Notes: generated by a model from the sequence alone, not told the origin. A stretch of 64,000 bases of DNA from Rotaria sp. Silwood1 (GCA_905250075.1 CAJNOP010000033.1:896605-960604), one strand, 5' to 3'. Shown: positions 13,975-24,601, numbered from the stretch's first letter. Numbers and translations are program-made.

Positions 13975-15660
13975 CCATTTACTTTCAATTGTTCCATCGA
14001 AAATATCGTTAAAGCTCATGCAGTTCTTCATACCAGGTTTAACTAGTTACAGATTTTCTGTTGCATGTTTGCATGCTGCCAAATATGGTGTCGATTCGAG
14101 AGTAGACACAATTCCAAAGGTTCTGCAACGATTTGATGATCATCAAATCGCTCACTTTGTTGACTTTATTGTTTCGCCTCATGTGTGTATAGATTTGCCT
14201 TGTGCTGAACAAGTTTTGAAACTGTCGTCAGGAATTGAACTGTACATTCCAAATATGATAAGTAACATGGGACCAATTCATATTATTGATTAGTATCTTG
14301 TTTACTGTAATGAGATGTGTTCGCATTTCGAATCACTTGGTAAGAGTAGCCTATTTACTATTTTCGAAACATGTAAAGCATCAACAAGAAAGTCTTCGCA
14401 AGGTATCAACTACTTTGTAGCTGAAGCTGGAGAAGCATTTGACGATACAGGAAAAATGAATAAAGAAAACGCTATGCTATGTACTGAGAGTGATCGATTT
14501 ATTGAGAATTTAAAACATGCTTGATTTTATTTGAAATCTGATTATAAAGTGTACGTAACGAGATCGAGTAATGTCGCTGATGATTGCTCCATTTATATAT
14601 TGAGTGATCCAAAACAACGTCATTTTGCCCAAGGCTGTGATCATGAACACGATGAATCGTATGTTAAGTGTTCGAATCTAACGAGCACCCTGAATGAAAT
14701 TGAACGACTAATCGAGAAAACCGAAACGAAAGAAGACTTATTGGATCGAGCTTTGAAAAAATACCGATTGTATTATGAATCTAATGAAGAATGGTAAGTT
14801 CACTTATTGAGATCTATCAATCAAGATTTGTGTCGAGAGTACTTTCTTGAACAACTACACAATAATGAGATTTATCTCAATCTTGATTGAGCCATGAAAT
14901 TTCTTCTCATCAAAAGTCGAGAACCACAGTCAGAATTTTTCGATAAACGAGGCATCAGTTGGCATATCACTGTTGTTATGCAAAAAACATGTGATTGTAG
15001 AAAGTAATAGCAACTATTACGACCAAAAGAATGATTTCTCAGATGATAGCCAACAAGTCAATGAACATGAAATGACTGATTAATTTCAAGAAAATGAAGA
15101 TGATTACAGTACCAATCATCAAAAAGAGACAAATTCTTGTAATTATAAGGTCTTCGTACATGTTTTCGATTAGTGTACGCAGGACAGTGAAATGATCCTC
15201 GCTACCTTGAACGACATTTTATGCCGTATCAAGAAAACTGATCCACAGACAGAAAAAGCGTTTATCCGATCAGACAACGCAGATTGCTATCATTCGGTAA
15301 ACACACTTGTGTCGCCCAAACAAATATTGGAAAAGGCAAGCATAGCAATTAGAAGCATTGATTTTTGCGATCCACAAGGTGGCAAAGACTCTTGTCACCA
15401 TTATGCTGCTGTTATTAAGTCAAATATATGCCAATATTTGAATGAAAATCATAATGTAACATGTGCTTCTGAGTTTGTCGAAGCATGCCACTCGCACAAA
15501 GAAGTGAAAGTCGTTTTTGCGCTTGATTGTTAGATTGATAATATTGATCGTAAAAAAGAAATAACGTGTAAGATAAAACAGATATCGGATTATTTTGATT
15601 TCGAGTATCAAAGAAATGGACTTTTAGTACATCGTTCGTGGAATGTTGGTCCTGGTCTTT
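13967..15660 (+). pseudogene. Decayed DDE transposase-like gene
   Basis: Coding-like sequence runs for 1.7 kb but is broken by in-frame stops near 14291, 14522, 14795 and 14888 and by a frame change before 15192. Recognisable pieces, in order: a block ending ESLGKSSLF and GINYFVAEAGEAF; YLKSDYKVYV after the second stop; a Cys/His block near 14630-14680; AMKFLL with KRGISWHITVV near 14895-14985, where a Trp codon has become TGA; then VFVHVFD at about 15151 and AFIRSDNADCYHS at about 15255, which carry the two Asp of a DDE-type centre, and DFCDPQGGKDSCHH. The last readable piece is SWNVGPGLLI at about 15635, close to the MULE left end. These motifs belong to a transposon family seen in cnidarians and other invertebrates, whose name I cannot give with certainty. 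The MULE seems to have inserted into, or just behind, its 3' end. Confidence 0.75.
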
Positions 15661-16001
15661 TGATATCATGATCACAGTTGAATCGTAGGTGACCGATCAA
15701 TTCATCGCGTTCAATTCGCCGCAGAATATTTTCTTTCGTTCTGTTCGTCGCGAACAATATCGTTGCGATCAATATGTCGATATCGCTCTTAATTACATTT
15801 TTTTTCAAAGATGTGAAATTGATCAATTAGTTCATTTTTATTTTGTGTATTGTACTTATACATGAGATAACGATAAACAAATTATATACAAAAAAAAGAA
15901 AGAAAAAAAAATCTAAAGAGTAATGTTGACTGCGATATTTTTTAAGCATTGATCCAGTTCAGATGAGTCAAATGCGTTGACCAACCGAGTAATTCGTCCG
16001 T

Positions 16002-17491
16002 TCAATCTTCGATAACATGCTTTCTTCGTCTTTTGATATCGTGGCCTTGGAGAATTTTTGCGATGTCCACTTCGAATTTTGATTGTTCACGACGAATTTT
16101 GTCTGCCAGTTTCACGATGTTTGGATGATTGATTGAGGCGCGATTGGCAAATGCATTGTGCCAGCCTTCCACTGAATTATTGGATCGAGGTACACCAGCG
16201 ATTACACGATTGTGAATATTCCATAATTTGTGATCAAATTGAGGTTTCTTCCGACCAGTTCCTAAGATTATCAAATACATTTAAAATTTCTCAAGAATGA
16301 AGAAGAAAAATTACCTCTTCGTTTTGGTTCACCAATCCAAGTTTTTTCGAAATAATCGAGTAAATCGTCGGTGTCATCGTCGAATTGATCGGCAATTAAG
16401 TCAAACGCAGTTGTAACTTCATCTACTGGAACAAAAGCAAGAGCAATTAATTTTTTTATATTTAAACAAAAAGACTCATCTTCTCTATAGTTGGTTGCCA
16501 ATCCTTTGTTTTGAACATGTCGCCATACTGCTTGTGAAAAATGAAAGAGACATCCTATAACAAACATTTTAATTATCTTTTTTTTGTGAATAGACTAGAA
16601 CGTACCTTTGTGTAAAACATTTGGTAACATCTCTTTGACTGATTTGATTGTACCAGTTTCGAAATCAGTCATAATTGATTCAGGTTGAAAATTGTCTTGT
16701 TCAAATAATTTTTCGAAGAATTGATTGTAATCATCGCTGCTTTTACCAATTAACAATCCATAGACGAGAGGAATAATTGCATTCGTCATCATTGCATGTA
16801 ATGCAAACAGTTGATAATAATTATCCGGACACACCTACATCAAAGATAATTAGAAAAAAAAAGATACACATTCAATGAATAGCTCACTTTTAATGCTCCA
16901 TCAGCGAACCAATTTTTGTTTTGCTTCAGAATAGATAAATTGTTTTTTGTTGTAAAGATAATTAAATGTTCGTCGTCGTGCAAGATAAAATCTTCATCAC
17001 GATATGTCTTTCTTAATTTTTCTGGTAAACGACCATTGGCATCGAGTGTTTCAGCAGTACGTTGTCGTCGAACTGTGAGTGTAAGTGCGTCACTTCTTGG
17101 AAGTTGACCAGCGGCACTTAGAGGATATGTTCGTAAGGCCGAATGAAGAATTGAGCTCGATGATTCATCTGTTGTCGCAGCACAAGCTTTAATTTCATTC
17201 TTTAATTGGATAGCTGGAACACGATCAGGTTGTGGAGCATGACCATGTGATGTTGGTTGAGAGAGAAACACGTCCATGGATAAATTGATATGACAACGTG
17301 CTTAATTGATAAATGGTTTTCATTTTAATTAATTGATTGATGATAGCCAAAGTGAATTTACGTTTACAATCACGATTCTGACATCGAAAAATCAATTTCG
17401 TCGTTGTTGTACATTCTACAGTGTAGATGTAACTTTCGTGGAGGAGCATTGGTTTTCCTTTTTCAGAAAGAAGTTTCTGGATTTGAGACAT
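16002..17491 (-). CDS. MULE transposase with N-terminal FLYWCH-type zinc finger
   Basis: Five exons, 17491-17362, 17300-16888, 16834-16606, 16554-16315 and 16261-16002, join without a stop into 423 aa. Residues about 5-55 form a FLYWCH-like finger, with two Cys in FRCQNRDCK and then RCHI. The MULE catalytic core follows: Asp177 in WFADGALK, Asp238 in IMTDFE, the CxxH motif CLFHF at 259-262 and Glu369 in SVEGWHN. All expected acidic residues are present. The start is the first ATG in frame and the stop is at 16002. The protein would cut and paste the surrounding element in the nucleus. Intact splicing and frame suggest it was active recently, although one TIR is now split. It could also be a domesticated copy, but location between TIRs speaks for a transposon gene. 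Confidence 0.85.
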
Positions 17492-17830
17492 TTTTTGGAA
17501 GTGTTGTGTACAGCAAACGTTTAGATTGAGAAATGAAATATATTTTCAACATCATCAATATTTGTTTTTTTTATTTCCCGGTCACATAATGAAGAACATT
17601 GGATCAGTGTTATCGTTAGTCTAGATAATATCGAAATTCATTAAACGATTGACAAAACTAATTATTTTTCGAAAACTTTAGCTCTATCATGACTACACGT
17701 GATTAACATGTTCTATTGATCCGTTTTTCCAATTAAAGTTATCATCTTCAGTGCAATCTTTTCTTCAGTACATCTTTCACATTTTTTCATTCTTTTTTTT
17801 TATTCGGATTGGTAATACAAAAAAATTATT

Positions 17831-17854
17831 TAAGAGCGAGATCGACATATTGAT
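17831..17854. repeat. Inner part of the MULE right TIR, ending in the hAT target duplication
   Basis: AAGAGCGAGATCGACATATTGAT is nearly the reverse complement of 15767-15790 in the left TIR. The last 8 bases, 17847-17854 (ATATTGAT), recur at 18987-18994. Confidence 0.8.
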
Positions 17855-18986
17855 CAGAGCTGCCGGCCTGGCCTGCTGCCTGACAGGCACCGGGTGGCCT
17901 GCCAGACCAGGCCATCTGGCCAGGCTGAATTTTAAAATTTTGGCCTGGCCTGATCCGTCCATATAATGTTCAGCCTGGTTAAGAGGCCAGGCCAGGCCAA
18001 AATGGGTGGCCTGGCTGCGATATGATATTCATTTCTCTAGTAGTCATCTTGAAACATGAGATGATATCACAAGTTGATGATTTTGTTCACTTTTAACTTC
18101 GTCATTCATAATTGATGAATAGTATAGACCACAAGAGTAAACGAATTGAATGAATAAAGGAGAGGAGACAATATTTATGGTTGATTTATTTCAGCGAAAA
18201 TAAAGTAAACAATGATTTTGTTTAATTGAAAGACAAAACACATTTCTTTTTACAATTTGTTTTTATAGGCAACAACTTAAACAAACAATGTCAACTGGAC
18301 ATATTCATCGTTTATCAACATCTTCTACTTCATATATTTCTTCAATGTCAATTGATGATATTCATATCTTATCAATCTCTCCTGCTTCATCTATTTCAAC
18401 AACAATGTCAATTGATGATATACAGATTTTATCCACCTGTCCTGTTTGATCTACTACTACATCATCAAATACAAATGTTTCATCATCTTTTTCGTCAAAC
18501 TCGTTATCATATTCTAGTGAACGAATATGTTATTTATTAAAACATGAAAAACAACAATATGATATTGTTGATAATAATAAATCATCTCCTGTTGGTTCAT
18601 ATTGATCTATTTTTGGATTTATATTTTCTTTTAATTCTTCGTCGTATCCCGAATCATATGTTGTTTTTGTTATTATACTTAAATATCTTTCGATTATGCG
18701 AAGAAGTACTGATATCATCAAAAAATCTTGTAAATTCAAGTCTTTCTTGCATGAAAAATATTTAAGATGATTGTCTCTTTGTTTTAATTTGCTATTTTGT
18801 GCAAAAACTTGTTATTTCATTATCTTCATGAAAATAAATTAAATAAATAATTAAAATTGGAAACATGCATTAATGTAGAGTTATGGAATTTAATGGATTT
18901 GAAAAATCAGAAACATCAATTGGCCTGGTTTGGCCTGCAGATCAGATCAGGCCAGGCCGGAAAAAAGTGGCTTGTTGGCATCTCTG
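17855..18986. mobile_element. hAT-type non-autonomous element with 8-bp TSD
   Basis: The element is 1132 bp, starts CAGAGCTGCC and ends GGCATCTCTG, an imperfect 10-bp TIR with the hAT-like CAGAG terminus. It is flanked by perfect 8-bp duplications ATATTGAT at 17847-17854 and 18987-18994, the length made by hAT transposases. The left MULE TIR supplies the empty site, ATATG/TTGAT continuing to CGCAACGATATTG, which shows that the insertion is clean. Both ends carry many GGCCTGGCC-type motifs (about 17863-18020 and 18919-18957), a subterminal repeat pattern typical of hAT binding sites and far richer in G+C than the rest. Confidence 0.87.
18286..18770 (+). pseudogene. Remnant reading frame inside the hAT-type element
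   Basis: From an ATG near 18288 a frame reads for about 160 codons with only two stops (about 18447 and 18603) and a terminal TGA near 18768. It is Ser/Thr-rich and starts with an internal repeat in which MSIDDI occurs twice, 60 nt apart. A good acceptor (TTTTTATAG) lies just upstream. This may be the remnant of the N-terminal part of a hAT transposase, but no BED finger or catalytic motif is visible. Confidence 0.4.
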
Positions 18987-19487
18987 ATATTGATCGCAAT
19001 GATATTGTTCGCGATGAACAGAACGAAAGAAAATATTCTGCGACGAATTGATCGCGACGAACTGTCGGGCGACGAATTGATTGCGACGAATAGTCGTGCG
19101 ACGAATTGTACTAGTGCCGAGTTTATGTATTGGAATATGAGATAGGATTTTTTCTTTTTTAAATATATTTTTTGCGAAGAAATTTAAACCTTAAAGAGAG
19201 ATATATTCTTTTTTCAGTGAGTTCAGATGTTTTAGAAAATTGCTAATGTCAAAATGAAGAATAAAATACTTTTTTGTGTCACGCAATGGGAGTTTTACCT
19301 TGTTAGTTGCTAACACTAAATATATTCGAGTCAAATTACAGCTCTGATCGCCAAATCAAAAACTTAAAAATATAGGTTGTCATTGATATACAGGAACCCA
19401 GATATTCGATTTTTTGGCTAGTTACAATATGGATAAGATAATCGCAAAACAAAGTTTCAGTAGATTTCTTTTTCTCCTCGTGTTGAT

Positions 19488-20576
19488 TAGATAGAGCTCC
19501 CCAATTTACATACGAAAGAATGCGTTTTAAATTAAAAACAATGTTTTCAAAAGTTAGAATTTGGATTCTATGCTCTCACAAGTTGAAAACCGATTGTATC
19601 GTGGATGGTTTTGTGAAATGTTATCCTTTAATTTGAAACATACTTTTTCTTATGTGAATTGAGTGGCTCTATTGAAACGTGGCGCGGTGCCAGCTTAAAT
19701 TTTAGTCGAGTATGCCTAGTCTGAGCAATTAACAAGATAGACACCTCCATCGATAGTCCTTTCATGCGTTCGAGTTAAGAGAGATGGAAATATATGCAAT
19801 TAGACTATAAAAATTTTCGTATTTTCCGCTCGTTCTCTTCTTACTGCAGCGGTATAGGTTTCTGTTACGAATTCCCAGCCTTAATTCAACAAGTAATTAT
19901 ATTTTACTTTCAAAAACGTATGATGTTCTGTTTTTAGTCTTTCCACAGGTTCGTCAAGAAAGAATAAAAGTTATTTAAAATGAGAACTTTGAAAATTTTC
20001 TCAAGTATAAATAAAATAATGTAGTAATTTAGATTTTTTTATTTCCTGTTCTGTCATTTTATGTTAAGTAAGCTTTCATATGTAATCGAAAATGCAATCG
20101 TTATGCTACTTAGAAAAGTTTATACGAAAAATCTAAATTACTACATAACTTTATAGATAATCGAGAAAATTTTCAAAGTCCTTATTTTAAATAACTTTTA
20201 TTCGTTTTTGACAAATCTGTGGCAAAGACTAAAAACAGAACATCATACCTTTTCGAAAGTAAAATATAATTACTTGTTGAATTAAGACTGGGTATTTGTA
20301 GCGAAAGGCTATATCTTTGCAGTGGGAAGAGTAATATGAACAATCGTGAGAAAAATTAGCATAATTGGGCGTGTATTTTATGTTTTTAAGCGCGTTTAAC
20401 CGCTAAATATTTTTTCAGTTTATTTGCGACAAATATTGGGCATTTCTCGCCATTAATATTCTTAATGTCAAAAATCTGTACAAAGGGAATAAACTCCATA
20501 CAAAATGAGACACTATTTGTTCAGCCACAGTGAGTACAAAAAGTGACATGTTTGTCTGATTGGGGAGCTCTATCTA
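19488..20576. mobile_element. Snapback non-autonomous element with 18-bp TIRs
   Basis: TAGATAGAGCTCCCCAAT at 19488-19505 is repeated exactly in reverse complement at 20559-20576. Inside, long arms (about 19800-20042 and 20128-20360) are imperfect reverse complements: CAACAAGTAATTATATTTTA near 19889 pairs with TAAAATATAATTACTTGTTG near 20260. The 85-bp loop is AT-rich. There is no coding capacity. The right end abuts sequence related to 12574-12632. Confidence 0.72.
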
Positions 20577-21176
20577 TTAGTGGTATTACTTTCCGATTTG
20601 GCAGTGTTTGTGGGTGTTCGCTTGTTTTACAAATACCCAATACTAATTTGTATTATTTCGATGTTTGAATAGATCGACATTTTTCTTCTCTAACAATGTA
20701 GGAGTTATCTTCAATAAATATCATAATAATGTAATCTCCAGAAAAGCTGTTTGTTATGATATCTGGTGGAAATATTAGAAAACATCTTGTCTTCAATACG
20801 TATGCTTGTCTTGATGTTTTTTTTGTTATTAACCCTAGCTGCGTAATACATATTAGATTATATAAAAGGAATGGTGTCGATGGAACTTAGAATAAATGCA
20901 GAAACAACTTTATTAAAGATTCGAAATCATCCTTCTGATTATTCACACTTAATTACATTTTTTAATTTCATTTATGGCACATTATTTTAATAATCTTCTT
21001 TCGTTGAGAAAATTGATCAATTGTTTTATCAAAACAAAGAGCTCTTATCGAAATTTTATTACTACGATATTAGTTGAACAATGATCTAATATCACAGAAA
21101 TATAAAGTATTGTATATCCTATGAGACCATATAGAGTGAAAGTTTTCTTAAGTTTTTTTTTTAATAAGCAAATTAA
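20569..21176. repeat. Right outer inverted repeat of the transposon nest
   Basis: This is the partner of 12123-12632. The islands 20569-20640 and about 21045-21176 are recognisable, the middle is too diverged to align by eye. It marks the right border of the block that holds the transposase pseudogene, the MULE and the snapback element. Confidence 0.5.
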
Positions 21177-21785
21177 AAACTTCTAACACTGTTTTTGATA
21201 CATCCGAAATAATAATAACGTTACTTAAATCTAAGATTAAATCTAATAATAAATGCGGAAACTTCGGATTTAAATCCGAGAGTTATGTGTACTTCAAAAA
21301 GTGAATCATACAAATCAATCATCCTAGACTGTCTGAATATCAAAATTATACTGTGAAATCTACCATTTAAAATGTTGATTTCTATTGCGCGTTGCCAAAC
21401 CAATAGGACATGGGACCGAATACAGCTCAAGTTTGAACTCTTTCCCTTGATTTACCCTAAGAAAGTCGTTTTTCCTATAATTTCATTTCTATTGGTCACT
21501 GCACAACTAATAGTATTTCGATGGAAGTGCAGTACACATTCGAGTTCTCCATATCTGAAAACCTCGAAGTATCATCAGTGTGACCAGAAGATAAAGCTCT
21601 ATTTGTGGATCAATTAGATCGTGGACCAAAATATAACCTAGTTCTCTTTAATTATCCTTGTCATTGGTAAGTCAACCTTCTTGTTTCTTTATGCTTTATA
21701 TATCATTTTGTAGTTCTTGAAATTCTCTATCGAATGGTATATAATAGTTGGGGTTTTAATTGACTATGATAGGAAAAGTCTTTTA
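21177..21785. other. Spacer between the transposon nest and the GGAC-tailed repeats
   Basis: No gene is visible. Short frames on both strands lack any recognisable motif or splice context. Confidence 0.4.
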
Positions 21786-22030
21786 CGAAAGTCGCGATGG
21801 GTCCATTTTTCCACAGAAAGCTATAGAGAAAAATGGGTATTTTTGCAATAACTCAGGAACGGCTCGGCCGATCGTTCTCATCTTCGAACTCGATCGAGAC
21901 ATTGTCAAGACTAAGCTGTGTAGAAAGTTTCATCGCAATCTGACTCTGCTGTCAAAAGTTATCATGTAAACAGCCAACCGGACGGACGGACACACTGACT
22001 ATTCTATAGTGTACTCACTTTTTGAGGACA
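21786..22030 (+). repeat. GGAC-tailed dispersed repeat, copy 1
   Basis: It shares with copy 2 (22112-22393) a body of about 120 bp around 21865-21965, including GTCAAGACTAAGCTGTGTAG and the following stretch, then GGACGGACGGACACAC and GTGTACTCACTTTTTGAG. Repeats ending in GGACGGACGGAC are common in invertebrate genomes. They look coding in one frame, but the two copies differ in length and lack a conserved start. Confidence 0.65.
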
Positions 22031-22111
22031 CAAAACTATGATTCAGTTCAAAACTAATATCAGATTCAGAATCAGCGTTAAAAACTGAGTCGATTTATAT
22101 ATTTTGTGAAT

Positions 22112-22393
22112 AATTATGAGCAAAAATGTTTTTTTCGAAAAATCTCCGTACCCCCCCTCAGGGGTGGTCTGGTCAAAAATCACAATTTTTTCGATAACTC
22201 AGCCATTTCTTGGCGGATCCTTCTCATATTCGAACTCGACCGAGATATTGTCAAGACTAAGCTGTGTAGAAAATTTCATCGCAATCTGACTCTCCTTTCG
22301 AAAGTTATCGTGTTAACGGCCGGACGGACGGCCGGACGGACGGACACACAGATCGATTTTAGTAGTGTACTCACTTTTTGAGTACACTAAAAA
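22112..22393 (+). repeat. GGAC-tailed dispersed repeat, copy 2
   Basis: Second direct copy, about 325 bp downstream of the first. It has two runs of GGACGG before the CACAC and ends in a short palindrome near 22356-22390, where TTTTAGT..GTACTCA pairs with TGAGTACACTAAAA. The pair may have come from a local duplication or two insertions. Confidence 0.65.
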
Positions 22394-22435
22394 GATTTAT
22401 TTTGGCAATAAAATATAACTATAACATCTGTGTAT

Positions 22436-22810
22436 TTAGTTAAAACCCTTTAAATAACTTGTCCTCGCTTCATTCATCATTTTGTCAATAATTGATAAAA
22501 GCTCTTCTTTTGAATTAGATTCTATAGGAAATGGAATTGTAAAAATTCGAGTTGTTGCATCAATATGTTCATGAAACATTCGATCATTTTTTTCGGCTGT
22601 TTCCCATCGATGATAATTACATAATAGTCGAAGACCAAATGAACCTATGGCAATAACTTCAGCGGTTGTAAGTCGTTGAAGCTCAGCTTCTGGTCTTGGA
22701 CCAAAAGTCATATCAACTAATTCTGCTAGTTCAGTTGAATAGTTTGTATTTAAATTTTTCATAATTTTTGGTACTGTTTTATCATCATAAAAATTATCCA
22801 TTGTTTTCAT
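22436..22810 (-). CDS. Hypothetical protein, 124 aa
   Basis: This single-exon frame from ATG 22810 to the stop at 22436 has no signal peptide or membrane segment. It is balanced and globular-looking, with an acidic N-terminal half (TELAELVDMTFG) and a C-terminal helix-like end. I do not recognise the family. It lies 443 bp behind the E2 gene on the same strand, and an AG (AAATAAAG) stands directly before the ATG. The regular amino-acid composition supports a real gene. Confidence 0.5.
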   Translation of the reverse strand: MKTMDNFYDDKTVPKIMKNLNTNYSTELAELVDMTFGPRPEAELQRLTTAEVIAIGSFGLRLLCNYHRWETAEKNDRMFHEHIDATTRIFTIPFPIESNSKEELLSIIDKMMNEARTSYLKGFN

Positions 22811-23252
22811 CTTTATTTAAAAAAGAGAAAAGAATACTCAGCAAATATTGATAAATATCGTAACTTTTATCTGTTTTTTTTTTTTTTTTATAATCTCACG
22901 TTACTTCATAGATAATATTATTATACACTCAGCGCAAGCTATTTCTGCCAGTATGACGAAAGTATAGCTAACACAAGATGATGACGAATGTTTACATTTA
23001 ATTCGTCATAATTTTCTCTACTATTCAATTTTGAGTATATCTTATATGAATACATGTAAATGCAACTATCTAGAATAAAATTTATTGATTATAAATGGCT
23101 TTAAAAAAAAGTATCGATTAAAATCACAGGGACAAATAAGATCAATCATTAAAGTCGGCTAGATTGTTCACAAAAAATGAAATGAAGACAATAAAAAAAA
23201 GAATATATAAACGACTAAATGTGCACAACCATTGTGCATTATTAGTTCCTTT

Positions 23253-23708
23253 TTATGGTTGAGCAAATTGATCTGTCCATAGACGAGCTTTGTCTGCATT
23301 TTTCTCATTTAATGGATCATCTTCAAGAGGTATTTCATAATTTGGTTTTTCCAATAATGAATGCATTTCAGTTAATAATTTAGCGAGTGTAATACTTGGT
23401 GCCCATGTAGCAGTAAGGTGATCATGGCATGCATTGCCTGTTTTTGAATGAACATTTGGATGGCACATCGCTGTAATAAAGTAAAATTCAGGTGGTTTAA
23501 ATGGATATTCAGGAGGAAATTTTATTATAAAACGAAAATGACCACCAGCATATGGAGTTTCATCAGGGCCAATTAATGTGCCAGTCAATTCATTAACACC
23601 ATCGTTAAATGCCAAGTTTAAATTTTGGATAAATGGTAAAGGGTTGGTATTTAATGCGTTTAAATCCTTTTCTATGCGTTGGGTTTGTCGACTGGGAGCA
23701 GCTGCCAT
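23253..23708 (-). CDS. Ubiquitin-conjugating enzyme E2 (UBC fold)
   Basis: The product is 151 aa, single exon, close to a minimal UBC domain. PPEYPFKPPEFYF (about 65-77) is the central E2 strand and loop. HPN is at 83-85 and the active-site Cys is Cys94 in GNACHDHL, where most E2s read GxICLDIL. TWAPSITLAKLL and DDPLNE follow as usual. The enzyme should accept ubiquitin from E1 and pass it on with an E3. The His and Ala beside the Cys are unusual, so subfamily and activity are uncertain. Its ATG lies only 42 bp behind the LRRC51 stop. Confidence 0.88.
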   Translation of the reverse strand: MAAAPSRQTQRIEKDLNALNTNPLPFIQNLNLAFNDGVNELTGTLIGPDETPYAGGHFRFIIKFPPEYPFKPPEFYFITAMCHPNVHSKTGNACHDHLTATWAPSITLAKLLTEMHSLLEKPNYEIPLEDDPLNEKNADKARLWTDQFAQP

Positions 23709-23721
23709 TTTTTAATTTATA

Positions 23722-23733
23722 TCTAAAAAATGG
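23722..23733 (-). promoter_or_regulatory. Possible trans-splice acceptor before the E2 start
   Basis: On the minus strand a T-rich stretch ends in TTTTTTAG (AG at 23724-23723), 14 nt before the E2 ATG and only about 27 nt after the LRRC51 stop. No promoter-sized gap separates the genes. In rotifers with spliced-leader trans-splicing such a site could free the second cistron. This is inference from position only. Confidence 0.4.
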
Positions 23734-23750
23734 TAGATATATATATATGT

Positions 23751-24601
23751 TTATTTCTTTAAAATTTTATTCAAGTTTTTCGGAAGTAAATTTTTATTCA
23801 TGCCTCCCCACACCTCACTTATTTTTCGATCACCTTTGGTTACAGGTGTACAATTTAAACTTCGTAAATCAGGCAATAAACATAAAACATATGAACGTAA
23901 ATAAGGCACAGTTATTTCAATTGGATTACCATGTAATGTTAAATATTTCAATTCTTTTAATGATACTAATTTTTGTACTTCGGTTACATCACTAAGCGTA
24001 TTTTTATGAAAATAAAAATATTTTAGTGATGGAAATTGTGTTACTACCTAGAAAGAAAAAGAAATCGATGTATGAAAAAAGAAAAAAATACCAATAAATG
24101 AGTGAATAAAGAAGGACGAAAAAACTTTGGAGACATCTATTACTTCCTATTGAAAATCTGAGTCACTCATTTATAGATGTCATTAAAATTTTTTGTTTTA
24201 TTTAATTTTTTTCTTACTGTAGGAATTTCTGCAAATTCATTAAATGATAAATCTAATGTTGAAAGAGCATTCGGATCGACAAGTGTCGTTCGTATAAATT
24301 CCGGAAATGTTTCCAAAGGACCATTTAAAGAATTATGATTTAAATTAATACCATGCGAATGATATCGATCACCTTGTTTTATCAATTTTGGTCCACCTGG
24401 TACTACACGCGGTTCAGCAACCGCATCTATTTATAAACAAAAGAACAAAAATTTATGCTACAAGAAACAAAAATCAACTGTTCTACCTTCAAGTTTTTGT
24501 GCATTATGAAACGAATAATCTAACGGAGGAAATGATTGTGCATGATTATCAATACGCTTTTGTATTGTTGGTGTTGTTCGTTTTACAGTTAACGATGCCA
24601 T
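23751..24601 (-). CDS. LRRC51: Leucine-rich repeat-containing protein 51
   Basis: Three exons, 24601-24487, 24426-24218 and 24047-23751, give 206 aa, close to vertebrate LRRC51. Diagnostic pieces: PPLDYSFHNA near residue 25, LSTLDLSFNEF in the first clear repeat, KYFYFHKNTL, then LTLHGNPIE, a YVLCLLPDLRSLN cap and VTKGDRKISEVW near the end. This order and the C-terminal VTK(G/A)DR..EVW motif are those of LRRC51. The vertebrate protein is a small LRR protein of ciliated tissues. Here the gene starts 398 bp from CCDC66 in the opposite direction, with an X-box 68 bp upstream of its ATG. The E2 gene follows closely on the same strand. Confidence 0.85.

Larger units (their letters stand above)
15698..19107. 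mobile_element. MULE DNA transposon with long TIRs, interrupted by a hAT-type element
   Basis: A terminal inverted repeat of about 93 bp at 15698-15790 is matched in reverse at 18995-19064 plus 17831-17854, the two halves being parted by the hAT-type insertion. The shared core is CAGAATATTTTCTTTCGTTC on the left and its reverse complement on the right. The outer right end adds short tandem copies of a GCGACGAATTG unit up to 19107. Without the insertion the element would be about 2.3 kb. It encloses one transposase gene on the minus strand. I did not find a clear target-site duplication around the whole element. Confidence 0.8.

Noticed and set aside
23633..23995. Plus-strand 120-codon frame
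   Set aside because: Lies opposite the E2 start and the LRRC51 last exon, both of which are well supported.
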